Source of the DNA: Chitinophaga polysaccharea
Lineage (GTDB): Bacteria; Bacteroidota; Bacteroidia; Chitinophagales; Chitinophagaceae
Assembly: GCF_902150045.1 (NCBI RefSeq)
Contig: NZ_CABFVU010000002.1
Span: 1,166,001-1,230,000, forward strand
DNA: 64,000 bases
Direction: 5' to 3'
In this document: positions 34,930-43,710 of the stretch, piece by piece
How the letters are laid out: every line of letters begins with the position of its first letter
Numbering within the stretch: position 1 is the first letter of the stretch
Position numbers and translations under genes: made by a program
Notes under the pieces: model-generated
The model's input: only the letters and a program-made list of their open reading frames with translations
Told to the model about the DNA's origin: nothing
Databases searched by the model: none

Positions 34930-35544
34930 ATGGAACAAATGATAGTACAGATCACCTCCGGCCGCGGCCCTGCGGAATGCAGCAGGGTAGTGGCAAAGGT
35001 GCAGGAAATAATGATCAGGGAAGGCCGCGCGGCCGGCATCAGCATACAGGTACTGGAAAATGTAAAAGGAGATCTTAATGGTACCCTGCTTTCTGCTACC
35101 CTGCTGCTTAAAGGAAAAAATGTGGCGGCGTTTTGTCAGCCATGGGAAGGTACCATTCAGTGGATTGCGCAAAGCCCTTACCGTAAATTCCACAAGCGCA
35201 AAAACTGGTTTGTAGGCGTAGCGGTTTTTGATATCAGAAAACAGGTGCAGTGGGATCCGAAGGACGTAACGCTGGAAACCTGTCGTGCAGCCGGTCCGGG
35301 CGGACAACATGTGAATAAAGTGGAAACGGCTGTTCGTGGTACCCACCGTCCCAGCGGCTTACAGGTGCTGGCAATGGATAGCCGTTCCCAATTACAGAAC
35401 AAGCAACTATGCCTGGAACGGCTGGAAGCAAAGTTCCTCGCATGGCAAACCGGCGAGCTGGTAAAACAACAGCAGCAACGCTGGCAGGAGCATAATGAAC
35501 TGGAAAGAGGAGATGCGGTGAAAGTGATCAGGGAGCGGCTGTAA
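34930..35544 (+). CDS. prfH: Peptide chain release factor H
   Basis: A 204-aa release-factor homologue. The GGQ catalytic tripeptide (residues 124-126, in GPGGQHVNK) hydrolyses peptidyl-tRNA, while the codon-reading domain of RF1/RF2 is absent. An N-terminal PrfH-specific region of about 105 residues precedes it. The family, paired with RtcB, has been shown to rescue ribosomes whose 16S decoding region has been cut by ribotoxins such as colicin E3, with RtcB repairing the rRNA. Same role here is inferred from the operon. Confidence 0.92.
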   Translation: MEQMIVQITSGRGPAECSRVVAKVQEIMIREGRAAGISIQVLENVKGDLNGTLLSATLLLKGKNVAAFCQPWEGTIQWIAQSPYRKFHKRKNWFVGVAVFDIRKQVQWDPKDVTLETCRAAGPGGQHVNKVETAVRGTHRPSGLQVLAMDSRSQLQNKQLCLERLEAKFLAWQTGELVKQQQQRWQEHNELERGDAVKVIRERL

Positions 35545-35578
35545 GAAGAAGGGTGCTTTCATCGCCTTCGGCGATCAC

Positions 35579-35762
35579 GCGGAGTTTGTCTTGGAACACT
35601 GATTACACTGATTTTGATGATTTCATTGATTCTATTCTTTTGAATTTCTGTAAAAAGGAAAATATAAGCGAATTTACCTGCGCGCATTTCCCTGGTTTTT
35701 ACAAAAACTTAAAAATAGAATCAATGAAATCAGTGTAATCAGTGTTCCAAGACAAATTCCGC
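35579..35762. repeat. MITE-like element with about 50-bp terminal inverted repeats
   Basis: The arms at 35579-35636 and 35714-35762 are near-perfect inverted copies. Each arm is itself built from 9-bp units beginning TGATT (TGATTACAC, TGATTTTGA, TGATTTCAT, TGATTC); the left arm has one unit more than the right. The loop of about 77 bp is A/T-rich and non-coding. It sits between prfH and a sigma factor gene and no transposase is present. It could be a non-autonomous mobile element or a transcription-terminating hairpin. Confidence 0.8.
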
Positions 35763-35814
35763 TTCTTTTTACTTATTTTTATAGCACACACCGCATATCA
35801 ACCATTTACCACAC

Positions 35815-36375
35815 GTGGAGGAACTAAGTGACATAGCGCTATTACAAAGACTAAGGCAATCCGATGAATCTGCCTATACCGAAATATTTCATCGTTACTG
35901 GGAGAAACTGTACGCTATTGCGTATAACCGTTTACGTAGCCGTACTGCCGCTGAAGATGTGGTGCAGGAAGTACTGGCCAGTTTATGGGCCCGGAAAGCC
36001 GAACTGGATATCCGTCACCTCTCCGGTTATCTTGCTACTGCTACCCGTTATGCCGTGTTCCGGCAAATCAGCCGTTTACTACCGGATCATCCCCTCGATA
36101 CGCCCGATGTAGCACAGCAAATGATACAGGCACCGGATATGGATCACCTGGATTATTGCCGCCTGCAGGAGCGGCTTGGACTGGAAATAGCCACACTGCC
36201 GGAAAAATGCCGCCTCGTATTCCTTTATAGCCGCCGCGACCAATACAGCAACAAGGAAATTGCCACCGCCCTGCAACTGTCGGAAAAAACAGTGGAAGCC
36301 CATCTTACAAAAGCGCTCAAGCACCTGCGTGTCCGCCTAAAAGACGTATATCCCTATCTCTCTTTCTTCCTCTGA
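35815..36375 (+). CDS. ECF sigma factor (module 1)
   Basis: A 186-aa RNA polymerase sigma factor with region 2 (about residues 20-90, YxEIFHRYWEKLYAIAYNRL then AEDVVQEVLASLWARK) and region 4 (about 125-178, CRLVFLYSRRDQYSNKEIATAL with an HTH). It is the FecI-like type that partners with the anti-sigma FecR to drive the downstream susC/susD genes. The start codon appears to be GTG at 35815; no better ATG exists in the frame. Confidence 0.9.
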   Translation: MEELSDIALLQRLRQSDESAYTEIFHRYWEKLYAIAYNRLRSRTAAEDVVQEVLASLWARKAELDIRHLSGYLATATRYAVFRQISRLLPDHPLDTPDVAQQMIQAPDMDHLDYCRLQERLGLEIATLPEKCRLVFLYSRRDQYSNKEIATALQLSEKTVEAHLTKALKHLRVRLKDVYPYLSFFL

Positions 36376-36707
36376 AAAAATCGATATTGTCCGGTTAAGG
36401 CATGAATGGGAGTACAGATACTTCTCGGATACCTAGGAGTCGTTTATGTGTCGTGCACCCCATATAGTCCTTATATAGTCCTAATGCTCTTCTCATACAC
36501 CCCTAATACACTCCTGATGCACTCCTACTGCACTGTGCATGCTCTTAGCCCCAAAAAAAATACACCAATGCAACGAAATCCGGCAAAAAGCGGCAAAACC
36601 AGCGGATTGGTTTTTCCATTTTTCGCCAGGATGGTAATTTAGCGGTAGACTGAAAAAAAATATAAAAAACACTAAGGGTAACAGCAGTATTTCTGTACTC
36701 TGTTATT
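36376..36707. other. 332-bp gap between sigma factor and fecR
   Basis: No gene seen. It contains the 11-bp phased tandem array described separately (36450-36548) and an A/T-rich run just before fecR. I see no strong promoter box or terminator. Confidence 0.5.
36450..36548. repeat. 11-bp phased tandem array (nine degenerate units)
   Basis: Nine consecutive 11-bp units, many sharing the ending CTCCT or GTCCT. Two units are close copies (CATATAGTCCT, TATATAGTCCT), and three others vary at a few positions (CATACACCCCT, AATACACTCCT, GATGCACTCCT). The period is close to one helical turn, so identical faces of the helix are presented repeatedly. Confidence 0.75.
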
Positions 36708-37832
36708 ATGCAGCACCTGAAAGACCTGATCCAACGTTACCTGAAAGGCAATGCTTCCCCCGAAGAAGCAGCAGCGCTCCATGAGTGGTACAACAGCTTC
36801 GACGACAGCGAAGTGCTCCTGCCCCTGGAGCTGGGGGAAGACCGCAATATGCTGGAACAACGGCTGCTCAACCGGTTGAAACCAGTGATGCAGCCACTTG
36901 AAAGTAAAAGGTTCCCTTTCTGGCGTTATGCTGCTGCTGCGGCCCTGCTGGCCCTGGTAGCGATAACCGGGACAATGGTGTGGCAGCACCGGCATTTATC
37001 TCCCCAAAAAAATATAACGGCATACAATACCTCCGTAACAGATAAACCGCCTGCCAACAAAAAAGCTATGCTCACACTGGCCGATGGCAGCACTATTGCA
37101 CTGGATGATGCCGCCAACGGCGCGCTTGGCAAACAGGGGGGCGCCAGCGTTATAAAAAAAGAAAAAGGACAACTGGCTTACCAGGCCGGCGATGCCAATA
37201 GCGCAGTAGTATACAATACCCTTACTGTGCCCCGGGGTGGCAGGTACCAGCTGGTGCTGCCGGATGGTACCAAGGTATGGCTTAACTCAGCTACTTCACT
37301 CCGCTATCCCACCGCTTTCCGCGGAGGAGAAAGAAAGGTGACCCTGCAGGGACAAGCCTACTTCGAAATTGCCGCCAATGCCACACAGCCATTTAAAGTG
37401 CAGGCTGGTGAAATGGAAGTGGCCGTGCTGGGTACCCGCTTCGATATGATGGCCTATGCCGATGAGCCCACCATCAACGCTACCCTGGTGGATGGAAAAA
37501 TAAAAGTACAGGATAAGATCCTGCAACCCGGTCAACAGGCGGTACTGGCACTTTCAGGCCACCGGCTCACAATACGCGAGGCCGATGTTGATAAGATCAC
37601 CGCCTGGAAAAACGGCCTTTTCGTGTTTAATAATATGGACCTCCCTACCATACTCCGGGAAATAGCCCGCTGGTATGATGTGGAAATAGTATATCAGTCT
37701 GCACCCGGCAAAGAACTGTATGGGGGCGGCATCAGCCGGAATCTTAATTTATCAGCCGTATTGCGCGTTCTGGAAGAAAACGGAACTAATCACTTTAAAA
37801 CAGATGGAAATAAAGTAGTGGTATTACCGTAA
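36708..37832 (+). CDS. FecR-type anti-sigma factor (module 1)
   Basis: A 374-aa inner-membrane regulator: a short N-terminal cytoplasmic sigma-binding part (about 1-65), one membrane segment (about 70-92, FWRYAAAAALLALVAITGTMVW), then the periplasmic FecR domain with VPRGGRYQLVLPDGTKVWLNSATSLRYP, and a C-terminal DUF4974-like region. It would receive a signal from the STN domain of the SusC protein at 37969 and release the ECF sigma factor. Confidence 0.92.
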   Translation: MQHLKDLIQRYLKGNASPEEAAALHEWYNSFDDSEVLLPLELGEDRNMLEQRLLNRLKPVMQPLESKRFPFWRYAAAAALLALVAITGTMVWQHRHLSPQKNITAYNTSVTDKPPANKKAMLTLADGSTIALDDAANGALGKQGGASVIKKEKGQLAYQAGDANSAVVYNTLTVPRGGRYQLVLPDGTKVWLNSATSLRYPTAFRGGERKVTLQGQAYFEIAANATQPFKVQAGEMEVAVLGTRFDMMAYADEPTINATLVDGKIKVQDKILQPGQQAVLALSGHRLTIREADVDKITAWKNGLFVFNNMDLPTILREIARWYDVEIVYQSAPGKELYGGGISRNLNLSAVLRVLEENGTNHFKTDGNKVVVLP

Positions 37833-37879
37833 AACCTGTAAATAGAACATATGAAGTAACACATGGAACAATGAAAAAA

Positions 37880-37905
37880 GCCGGGGATGGTGACACACCC
37901 CCGGC
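37880..37905 (+). promoter_or_regulatory. GC-rich hairpin in the fecR-susC gap
   Basis: GCCGGGG pairs with CCCCGGC around a 12-base loop. No T-run follows, so it is not a simple terminator. It may stabilise or separate the fecR and susC transcripts. Confidence 0.5.
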
Positions 37906-37968
37906 AGCAGCTTAGCATCCTGTAAGATCAGCGACGATCATTTAAGAATTCTAAACCTTATTAAAAGT

Positions 37969-40900
37969 ATGCATTTAAAATTTAAGGAGATACCATTTCT
38001 CCCCAAGGGACTTTTATTAACCAAAATTTTGCGGGTTATGAAAATGACCACATGGCTTATCCTCGCTGCCTGCCTGCATGTAAGCGCCAGGGGTTTTTCC
38101 CAACAGGTTACCCTGTCGGTGAAAAATATGCCGTTACAGAAAGTGTTTGCAGAAATAATCCTGCAATCAGGGGCCACTATCGTATATAACGAATCCACCC
38201 TCAAAAACACCAGCCCCGTTACCCTGCAGGTAAGCAACGCCTCCGTGCAATCTGTACTCGAGCAATGCCTGCAACACCAGCCGGTAACATTTACCATCAA
38301 CAACGGCGTATTTGTGATCCGCCCAAAGTTGGTCCCCCCGCCGCCCCCGGCAGATACTATTGGCCGTATTACCGGTACAGTGCGTGGCCCCGATGGTACG
38401 TTGCTTCCCGGTGCTACGGTAATTGTAAAGGGCACCAGCAGGGGGAATGCCACCAACGCCGGGGGACGGTTCACCGTATCTGCCAACCCCGGTGAAATAC
38501 TGGTAGTTACCTTCACCGGGTACGATAAACAGGAACTGCCGGCCAGCAACGGTATGCAGGTAACCCTGCGCACCGCCAACAGCCAGCTTGACCAGGTAGT
38601 GGTGGTAGGCTACTCCGATAAAAAGAAAAGTGAATTAACCAGCGCTGTTACCGTAGTAGACGCCGCAAAACTGAAAGATGTAACCACCAACGACGTAGGC
38701 ACCATGCTGCAGGGCAAAGTGTCCGGTTTGCAGGTAGTGAGCAGCTCCGGCGTTCCCGGCGCAGCAGCGGAAATCCGTATGCGCGGTATCTCTTCTGTAA
38801 ATGCCTCGCAAAGCCCGCTTGTAGTGGTAGATGGTATTATTGGCGGCAACTACGATCCTAACGATATAGAAAGCGTGACCGTACTCAAAGATGCCGGGGC
38901 TACTGCCATGTATGGTTCACAGGCCAATGCAGGCGTAATCATTATTACTACCAAAAGAGCGACCACCGGTAAAATACAATTCCAGGCAAAAGTAACTACC
39001 GGCTTCCGTACACCCGACTTCGGAACCATGGACATGATGAACGGCAGCGAATTGTACGAAAGGCAGAAAGAATATTACCGCGATTACATTCCCGGCGCTA
39101 CCAACAACTCCTATAAAATAGACCTGCTGAAGTTCTATAACGAACGCCCGCTCTCCCTGCGCGATCAGAATTATAACTGGCTCACAGATATGTTCCGCCG
39201 TGCGCCCATGCAAAACGTGTATATCTCCGCCAGCGGCAGATCAGAAAGATCAGATTACTACCTGGGCCTTTCTTATTACAATGAGAAAGGAACTTTTATG
39301 AATACCAATTACCAGCGCGTAAACCTGAGAGCTAATTCTACCTATCACTTTACAAAACGTATCAGCTTAACCAACAACATCAATCTCAGCGGATCCTTTG
39401 GTAAAACATACGACTACAACGATATGTACTATGCCTTCCTGAACATGCCCTGGGATAATCCTTACGACAGCTCCGGTAAAGCATTGTATGTAGATGGCAA
39501 CTCCCCCTTTAAATGGTGGTCGCGCGATAAGGTAAACCCTATCCATACCATTAATAATTCAGAACATCCCTATAAAAACTTTGATGTGAATTATGATATG
39601 GGGCTTAATATCGGCATCACCGACTGGCTTACATTTACCAGCACCAACCGCCTCTCGCTGGGATACAATAAAAATAAAACCTGGTATTCACCGGATGTGG
39701 CGGGGCAGTATCATGGAACCGGTTTTCTCAATGAATTAAGCACGCTTAACTATGGTTACATTTCCAACAACCTGTTGAAAGTAGATTTCCGGATGGGCGA
39801 TCACCGGATCAGCGGTCTTGCAGGCGTGGCATTTGAAGGCAGCAATACTGAACTGATGGGAGCTTCAGGAAAAGGATTGCCCGCCGGGTTAAAAGTGCTG
39901 AACATCGTATCCAACAGCCAGCTGGTAAATGGCAGTATCAATGAAGCGATTATACAGTCGCTCATCTCCCAGGTAAACTACAGTTACCAGGATAAATATT
40001 TTCTCACTGCATCTTTCCGCGTAGATGGCTCTTCCAATTTCCCATCTGCCAACCGCTGGGCCTCTTTCCCGGCTGTTTCCGCGGCATGGCTGGCCAGCAA
40101 TGAAGATTTTCTGAAAGACAACAGTGTGTTCACCACCCTGAAACTCCGCGCCAGTTACGGGGTTACCGGTACCCAGGATATCGGGTCATCGCGTTACCTG
40201 GCTTTATTTTCATTGGATAACCAGTACAACGGGCAAACAGCGGCAACGCCATCACAGCTGCCCAGCCCCGACCTCACCTGGGAAAGCAAATACCAGTGGA
40301 ACGGCGGTATCGATATAGGATTGTTTAAGCGCATAGACCTCAGTGTGGATGTATACAACAACATCACCAAAAATCTCCTGCTGCAGGTGTCCCAGCCTTT
40401 ATCAGTAGGCTTTGAGAAACGCTGGGAGAACGTGGGCGAGCTGGTGAATAACGGTGTGGAACTGGGTATCAGCTCTGTTAATATCCGCAGCCGCAGGTTC
40501 CGGTGGAGTACTGATTTTAATATCAACTTTAACACTAACAAACTGCAGAAATTCCCGGCTAATATTATTAACACACAATCTACCTGGAGCATTTCACAGA
40601 TCTACCGCAACGGTGGTAATCTCTATGAATTTTACATGCCCAAATGGCTGGGGGTAGATAAGCAAACCGGCGCGCCTTTGTGGGAAGTGGTGGATAAAGA
40701 CGGCAACAGGTCGTCTACCTCAGACTATGCCAGCGCTACCTACCAGGAAGTGGGTTCCGCACTGCCGAAATTCCAGGGTGGTATGACCAATACCTTCACT
40801 TACAGCGGTATTTCCCTGGGTGTGAATATTTATTTCCTGTCGGGCAACAAGGTATACAGCAACAACCTCCGCTTTGTGGAGAATGATGGCAATGAACCTT

Positions 40901-41271
40901 ACTACAACCAGGTAAACCTTCCCAAAGGTAGCAGCACCTGGGCTAAGCCCGGCGATAATGCCACCGAGCCAAGTCCGCAGAACTCTGCTAACAGCACGCA
41001 AACGTCTACACGCTTCCTGAAAGACGGCAGCTTCTGGGCATTGCGTAATATCAGCCTGAGCTATGAACTGCCAAAGGCCCTTGTGAACAGGTGGCGCCTG
41101 GATGGTGTAACAGTTGGTTTTACTGCAGATAATGTGCATACGTTCACCAATTTCCTGGGGCAGGACCCGCAAACCACCATCACACCGGGTTCGCAGGTGA
41201 TGCCAGGCGTATCGGACTTTAAATATCCCAACAACCGCCAGTACCTGTTCAACATTAATTTCAGATTTTAA
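37969..41271 (+). CDS. SusC-like TonB-dependent receptor with STN domain (module 1)
   Basis: An 1100-aa outer-membrane transporter. An N-terminal signal region (about 1-45) carries an extended leader before the hydrophobic core; then come an STN domain (about 46-120) for signalling to FecR, a carboxypeptidase-regulatory-like domain (about 130-205, GRITGTVRGPDGTLLPGATV), a plug (about 210-330, with VVVVGYSDKKKSEL and VVVDGIIGG) and the beta-barrel. It imports an oligosaccharide or peptide captured by the SusD partner. A purine-rich sequence (TTTAAGGAGATACC) lies inside the early codons, so the exact start is not certain. Confidence 0.93.
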   Translation: MHLKFKEIPFLPKGLLLTKILRVMKMTTWLILAACLHVSARGFSQQVTLSVKNMPLQKVFAEIILQSGATIVYNESTLKNTSPVTLQVSNASVQSVLEQCLQHQPVTFTINNGVFVIRPKLVPPPPPADTIGRITGTVRGPDGTLLPGATVIVKGTSRGNATNAGGRFTVSANPGEILVVTFTGYDKQELPASNGMQVTLRTANSQLDQVVVVGYSDKKKSELTSAVTVVDAAKLKDVTTNDVGTMLQGKVSGLQVVSSSGVPGAAAEIRMRGISSVNASQSPLVVVDGIIGGNYDPNDIESVTVLKDAGATAMYGSQANAGVIIITTKRATTGKIQFQAKVTTGFRTPDFGTMDMMNGSELYERQKEYYRDYIPGATNNSYKIDLLKFYNERPLSLRDQNYNWLTDMFRRAPMQNVYISASGRSERSDYYLGLSYYNEKGTFMNTNYQRVNLRANSTYHFTKRISLTNNINLSGSFGKTYDYNDMYYAFLNMPWDNPYDSSGKALYVDGNSPFKWWSRDKVNPIHTINNSEHPYKNFDVNYDMGLNIGITDWLTFTSTNRLSLGYNKNKTWYSPDVAGQYHGTGFLNELSTLNYGYISNNLLKVDFRMGDHRISGLAGVAFEGSNTELMGASGKGLPAGLKVLNIVSNSQLVNGSINEAIIQSLISQVNYSYQDKYFLTASFRVDGSSNFPSANRWASFPAVSAAWLASNEDFLKDNSVFTTLKLRASYGVTGTQDIGSSRYLALFSLDNQYNGQTAATPSQLPSPDLTWESKYQWNGGIDIGLFKRIDLSVDVYNNITKNLLLQVSQPLSVGFEKRWENVGELVNNGVELGISSVNIRSRRFRWSTDFNINFNTNKLQKFPANIINTQSTWSISQIYRNGGNLYEFYMPKWLGVDKQTGAPLWEVVDKDGNRSSTSDYASATYQEVGSALPKFQGGMTNTFTYSGISLGVNIYFLSGNKVYSNNLRFVENDGNEPYYNQVNLPKGSSTWAKPGDNATEPSPQNSANSTQTSTRFLKDGSFWALRNISLSYELPKALVNRWRLDGVTVGFTADNVHTFTNFLGQDPQTTITPGSQVMPGVSDFKYPNNRQYLFNINFRF

Positions 41272-41272
41272 A

Positions 41273-42799
41273 ATGCCTGTCATGAGATCAGCGATTATTA
41301 TATTAATACTATTGCCTGTGTTGTTATGGCAAACAGGTTGTATGAAAGATGTGAATCCAAGTGATGCCCTTACCACAGAAACCATTACCGGTTCTCCTGA
41401 AGGACTGAAGAATGCGGTGAATGGCGCATATTCGTTGTTGAAGGATCACGTGGAGTTTAACGGTACAAGGGATGATAACAATATGTACCTGCGCCAGTAT
41501 TTCCAGCTCTCGGATTTTGCCAGCGATGATATTGTATGCGGGCAAACAACAGAAGATCCGCTGTTCTATAGCTTCTCGCTGGGTCATTCGCCCACGCAAA
41601 CAAACGTGCGTTACTTCTGGTATATTTCTTACAAGATCATCAACGATGCCAATACTGTTATTGAAGCGGTGGAGAAGCAGGGTAACCCCGACGCCACTAC
41701 GCAGCAGATGCTGGGTGAATGCTATTTCCTGCGCGCTTTCAGCCACTTCAACCTGGTGAAATTATTTGCCATGCCCTATACGCAAAACCCTGGTGCGCCC
41801 GGTGTGATCCTCCGTACTTCTACCAGTGATCCCGCGCAAAAGGCCCGGTCTACCGTAGGTGAAGTATATGCGCAGATCATTGCTGATGCGAAGAGAGGCG
41901 CGGACCTGATGTCGCAAAGCAGGGGCCCTCAGTACGCTTCCCGCGAAGCTGCATGGGCGTTGCTTTCCAGGGCATATCTTTATGAAGGCAACAACGACAG
42001 TACCGCTTACTTTGCTTCGCAGGTAATTTCATCCGGCCGCTTTTCACTCACTACCGCTGCTACTTACCCTGATCTTTTCGCCAACGCTACAGCAGGGTCG
42101 GAAACCATTTTTTGCGTAGCCTTTACGCCCGTAGACGATTATGGCAAGTTTGGCTCTATTGCCTCCATGATCTATTCCAATGGTAACTCCGGCTGGGGCG
42201 AGGAATTTGCATCCGCTTCACTGAGGGATACCATGTCGGCCAACCCGGAAGATGTGCGCTGGAAATATATTATACCTCTTAAAGACGGTAGTGGTGTATT
42301 GCAGCAGAAAAATGGCATCGACATTTATTATATCTCCAAATTTTCCGGGCAGGGTGGAAGTCCTACCTTAAGCTCGCCTATTCTTTTCCGGCTGGCGGAA
42401 ATGTACCTGAACAGGGCGGAAGCATCGGCCAAAGCCGGTAAAACGGCAGCCGCACTGGACGACCTGGATATTATACGCAGCAACCGCGGGTTATCAGGGG
42501 CCCTTTACCACCAGCAGCTGCCGGCAGGTAAAACCGCGCTGGATGTGGTATTGAAGGAAAGAAGACTGGAGCTGGCCTTTGAAGGCCACCGCAGTTTTGA
42601 TGTGTACCGCAATAAAAGGGCGATGAACAGGACCTACTGGGGCTATCATTTGCCGGGGCTGAAGCAATCGGATATCAATCCTGCCGTAAACCCTTCCGGT
42701 TATGCCGGCATGGTGATACAGCCCGATAATCCGAAGATCATCTATTACATCCCTATCGATGAAATAGAAACCAACAAACTGTGTGTACAGAACCCTTAA
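41273..42799 (+). CDS. SusD/RagB-like outer-membrane lipoprotein (module 1)
   Basis: A 508-aa lipoprotein with a lipobox ending in Cys23 (LLWQTGC). It has the SusD N-terminal (LTTETITGSPEGLKNAVNGAYSLL) and C-terminal (VVLKERRLELAFEGHRSFDVYRNKR) signatures. It caps the SusC barrel at the cell surface and captures the ligand. The second in-frame ATG at 41282 is an equally good start. The gene begins two bases after the susC stop codon. Confidence 0.93.
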   Translation: MPVMRSAIIILILLPVLLWQTGCMKDVNPSDALTTETITGSPEGLKNAVNGAYSLLKDHVEFNGTRDDNNMYLRQYFQLSDFASDDIVCGQTTEDPLFYSFSLGHSPTQTNVRYFWYISYKIINDANTVIEAVEKQGNPDATTQQMLGECYFLRAFSHFNLVKLFAMPYTQNPGAPGVILRTSTSDPAQKARSTVGEVYAQIIADAKRGADLMSQSRGPQYASREAAWALLSRAYLYEGNNDSTAYFASQVISSGRFSLTTAATYPDLFANATAGSETIFCVAFTPVDDYGKFGSIASMIYSNGNSGWGEEFASASLRDTMSANPEDVRWKYIIPLKDGSGVLQQKNGIDIYYISKFSGQGGSPTLSSPILFRLAEMYLNRAEASAKAGKTAAALDDLDIIRSNRGLSGALYHQQLPAGKTALDVVLKERRLELAFEGHRSFDVYRNKRAMNRTYWGYHLPGLKQSDINPAVNPSGYAGMVIQPDNPKIIYYIPIDEIETNKLCVQNP

Positions 42800-42811
42800 A
42801 ACCACCTGATC

Positions 42812-43681
42812 ATGCAAAAGAAACTGCTCTATATATTGTTGCTGCTCTGTGCAGCTACGGCCTGTAAAAAAGACGATAATAACCCTGCTCCACTGGTAGT
42901 ATACACTATTGCGGTAGATGGGAACCAGGTTACCTTTAATAATACCACTACCGGCGCCTCCTCCTGGAAGTGGGACTTTGGTGATGGCACCAGCTCTACG
43001 GAGCAAAGCCCCGTGCATGTTTACCAGGGCAAAGGTAAATATGTGCCTACGTTGTATGCCACTTCCGCCGCAGGGGTTACTGCGGAAGGATCTACTGTGA
43101 TCCGTATTTCCAAAACCTCGCCGGTGAAACTAACAGACAACAGCCTGTCCGACTGGGATACTATCAGCCAGAATGTGATCACTGCCGGTCCGGCCGGTGG
43201 CGTTTTCAAAAAGCTGAAGCTGGATTACGACGGGCAGAATGTTTATTTCTATGGAGAGATGACCGGTAAATTATCCGATGGCGCTATTTTCGATATGTAT
43301 ATCGACAGCGATAACAGCGCTGCTACAGGTTTGCTCACGGCCCTGTTTACCGGTGGGGCCTATGATGTACTGCTGGAAGGACAGCTGTTGCTGAAGCAAA
43401 GCACTGCACCCATCCCAATGGCTATGTATTACCATAACGGACCGCAAACCGGCTTTACCTTCGATCAGCAATCGGGCACCGACTTTTTCACTATGGGCAC
43501 CATTACGGAAGCAGGTGGCATAGTGCGCTTTGAAGGAAAGCTGGACCGGTCAAAAATCAAGGGCTTTACGGGAGCGGCTATACGGCTTGGCATGGTGGCT
43601 ACATCCAGTGACTGGTCCACCCAGCTGGGCACTATCCCTGATGAAGGCGCTGCCGCTTTTTTATTAAATATGCCGGAATAA
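42812..43681 (+). CDS. PKD-domain lipoprotein with CBM9/DOMON-like C-terminus (module 1)
   Basis: A 289-aa surface lipoprotein: signal and lipobox ending at Cys18, a PKD domain (about 35-105, WKWDFGDGTSSTEQSPVHVY) and a C-terminal beta-sandwich starting LSDWDTISQNV that resembles CBM9/DOMON-type ligand-binding modules (DMYIDSDNSAATG). It probably binds the same ligand as the SusCD pair, like SusE/SusF. No catalytic residues recognised. Confidence 0.78.
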   Translation: MQKKLLYILLLLCAATACKKDDNNPAPLVVYTIAVDGNQVTFNNTTTGASSWKWDFGDGTSSTEQSPVHVYQGKGKYVPTLYATSAAGVTAEGSTVIRISKTSPVKLTDNSLSDWDTISQNVITAGPAGGVFKKLKLDYDGQNVYFYGEMTGKLSDGAIFDMYIDSDNSAATGLLTALFTGGAYDVLLEGQLLLKQSTAPIPMAMYYHNGPQTGFTFDQQSGTDFFTMGTITEAGGIVRFEGKLDRSKIKGFTGAAIRLGMVATSSDWSTQLGTIPDEGAAAFLLNMPE

Positions 43682-43710
43682 ATTATTAATTTAAGCCAAC
43701 AAACAGGACA

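Noticed and set aside
35565-35576. Small TCGCCTTCGGCGA hairpin after prfH as a terminator
   Set aside because: No T-run follows, so it does not look like an intrinsic terminator by itself.
35553-35738. 61-aa ORF inside the inverted-repeat element
   Set aside because: It is produced by the repeat arms and A/T-rich loop; no protein-like features.
37871-37915. 14-codon ORF across the GC hairpin between fecR and susC
   Set aside because: Too short, and the pairing explains the sequence better than coding.
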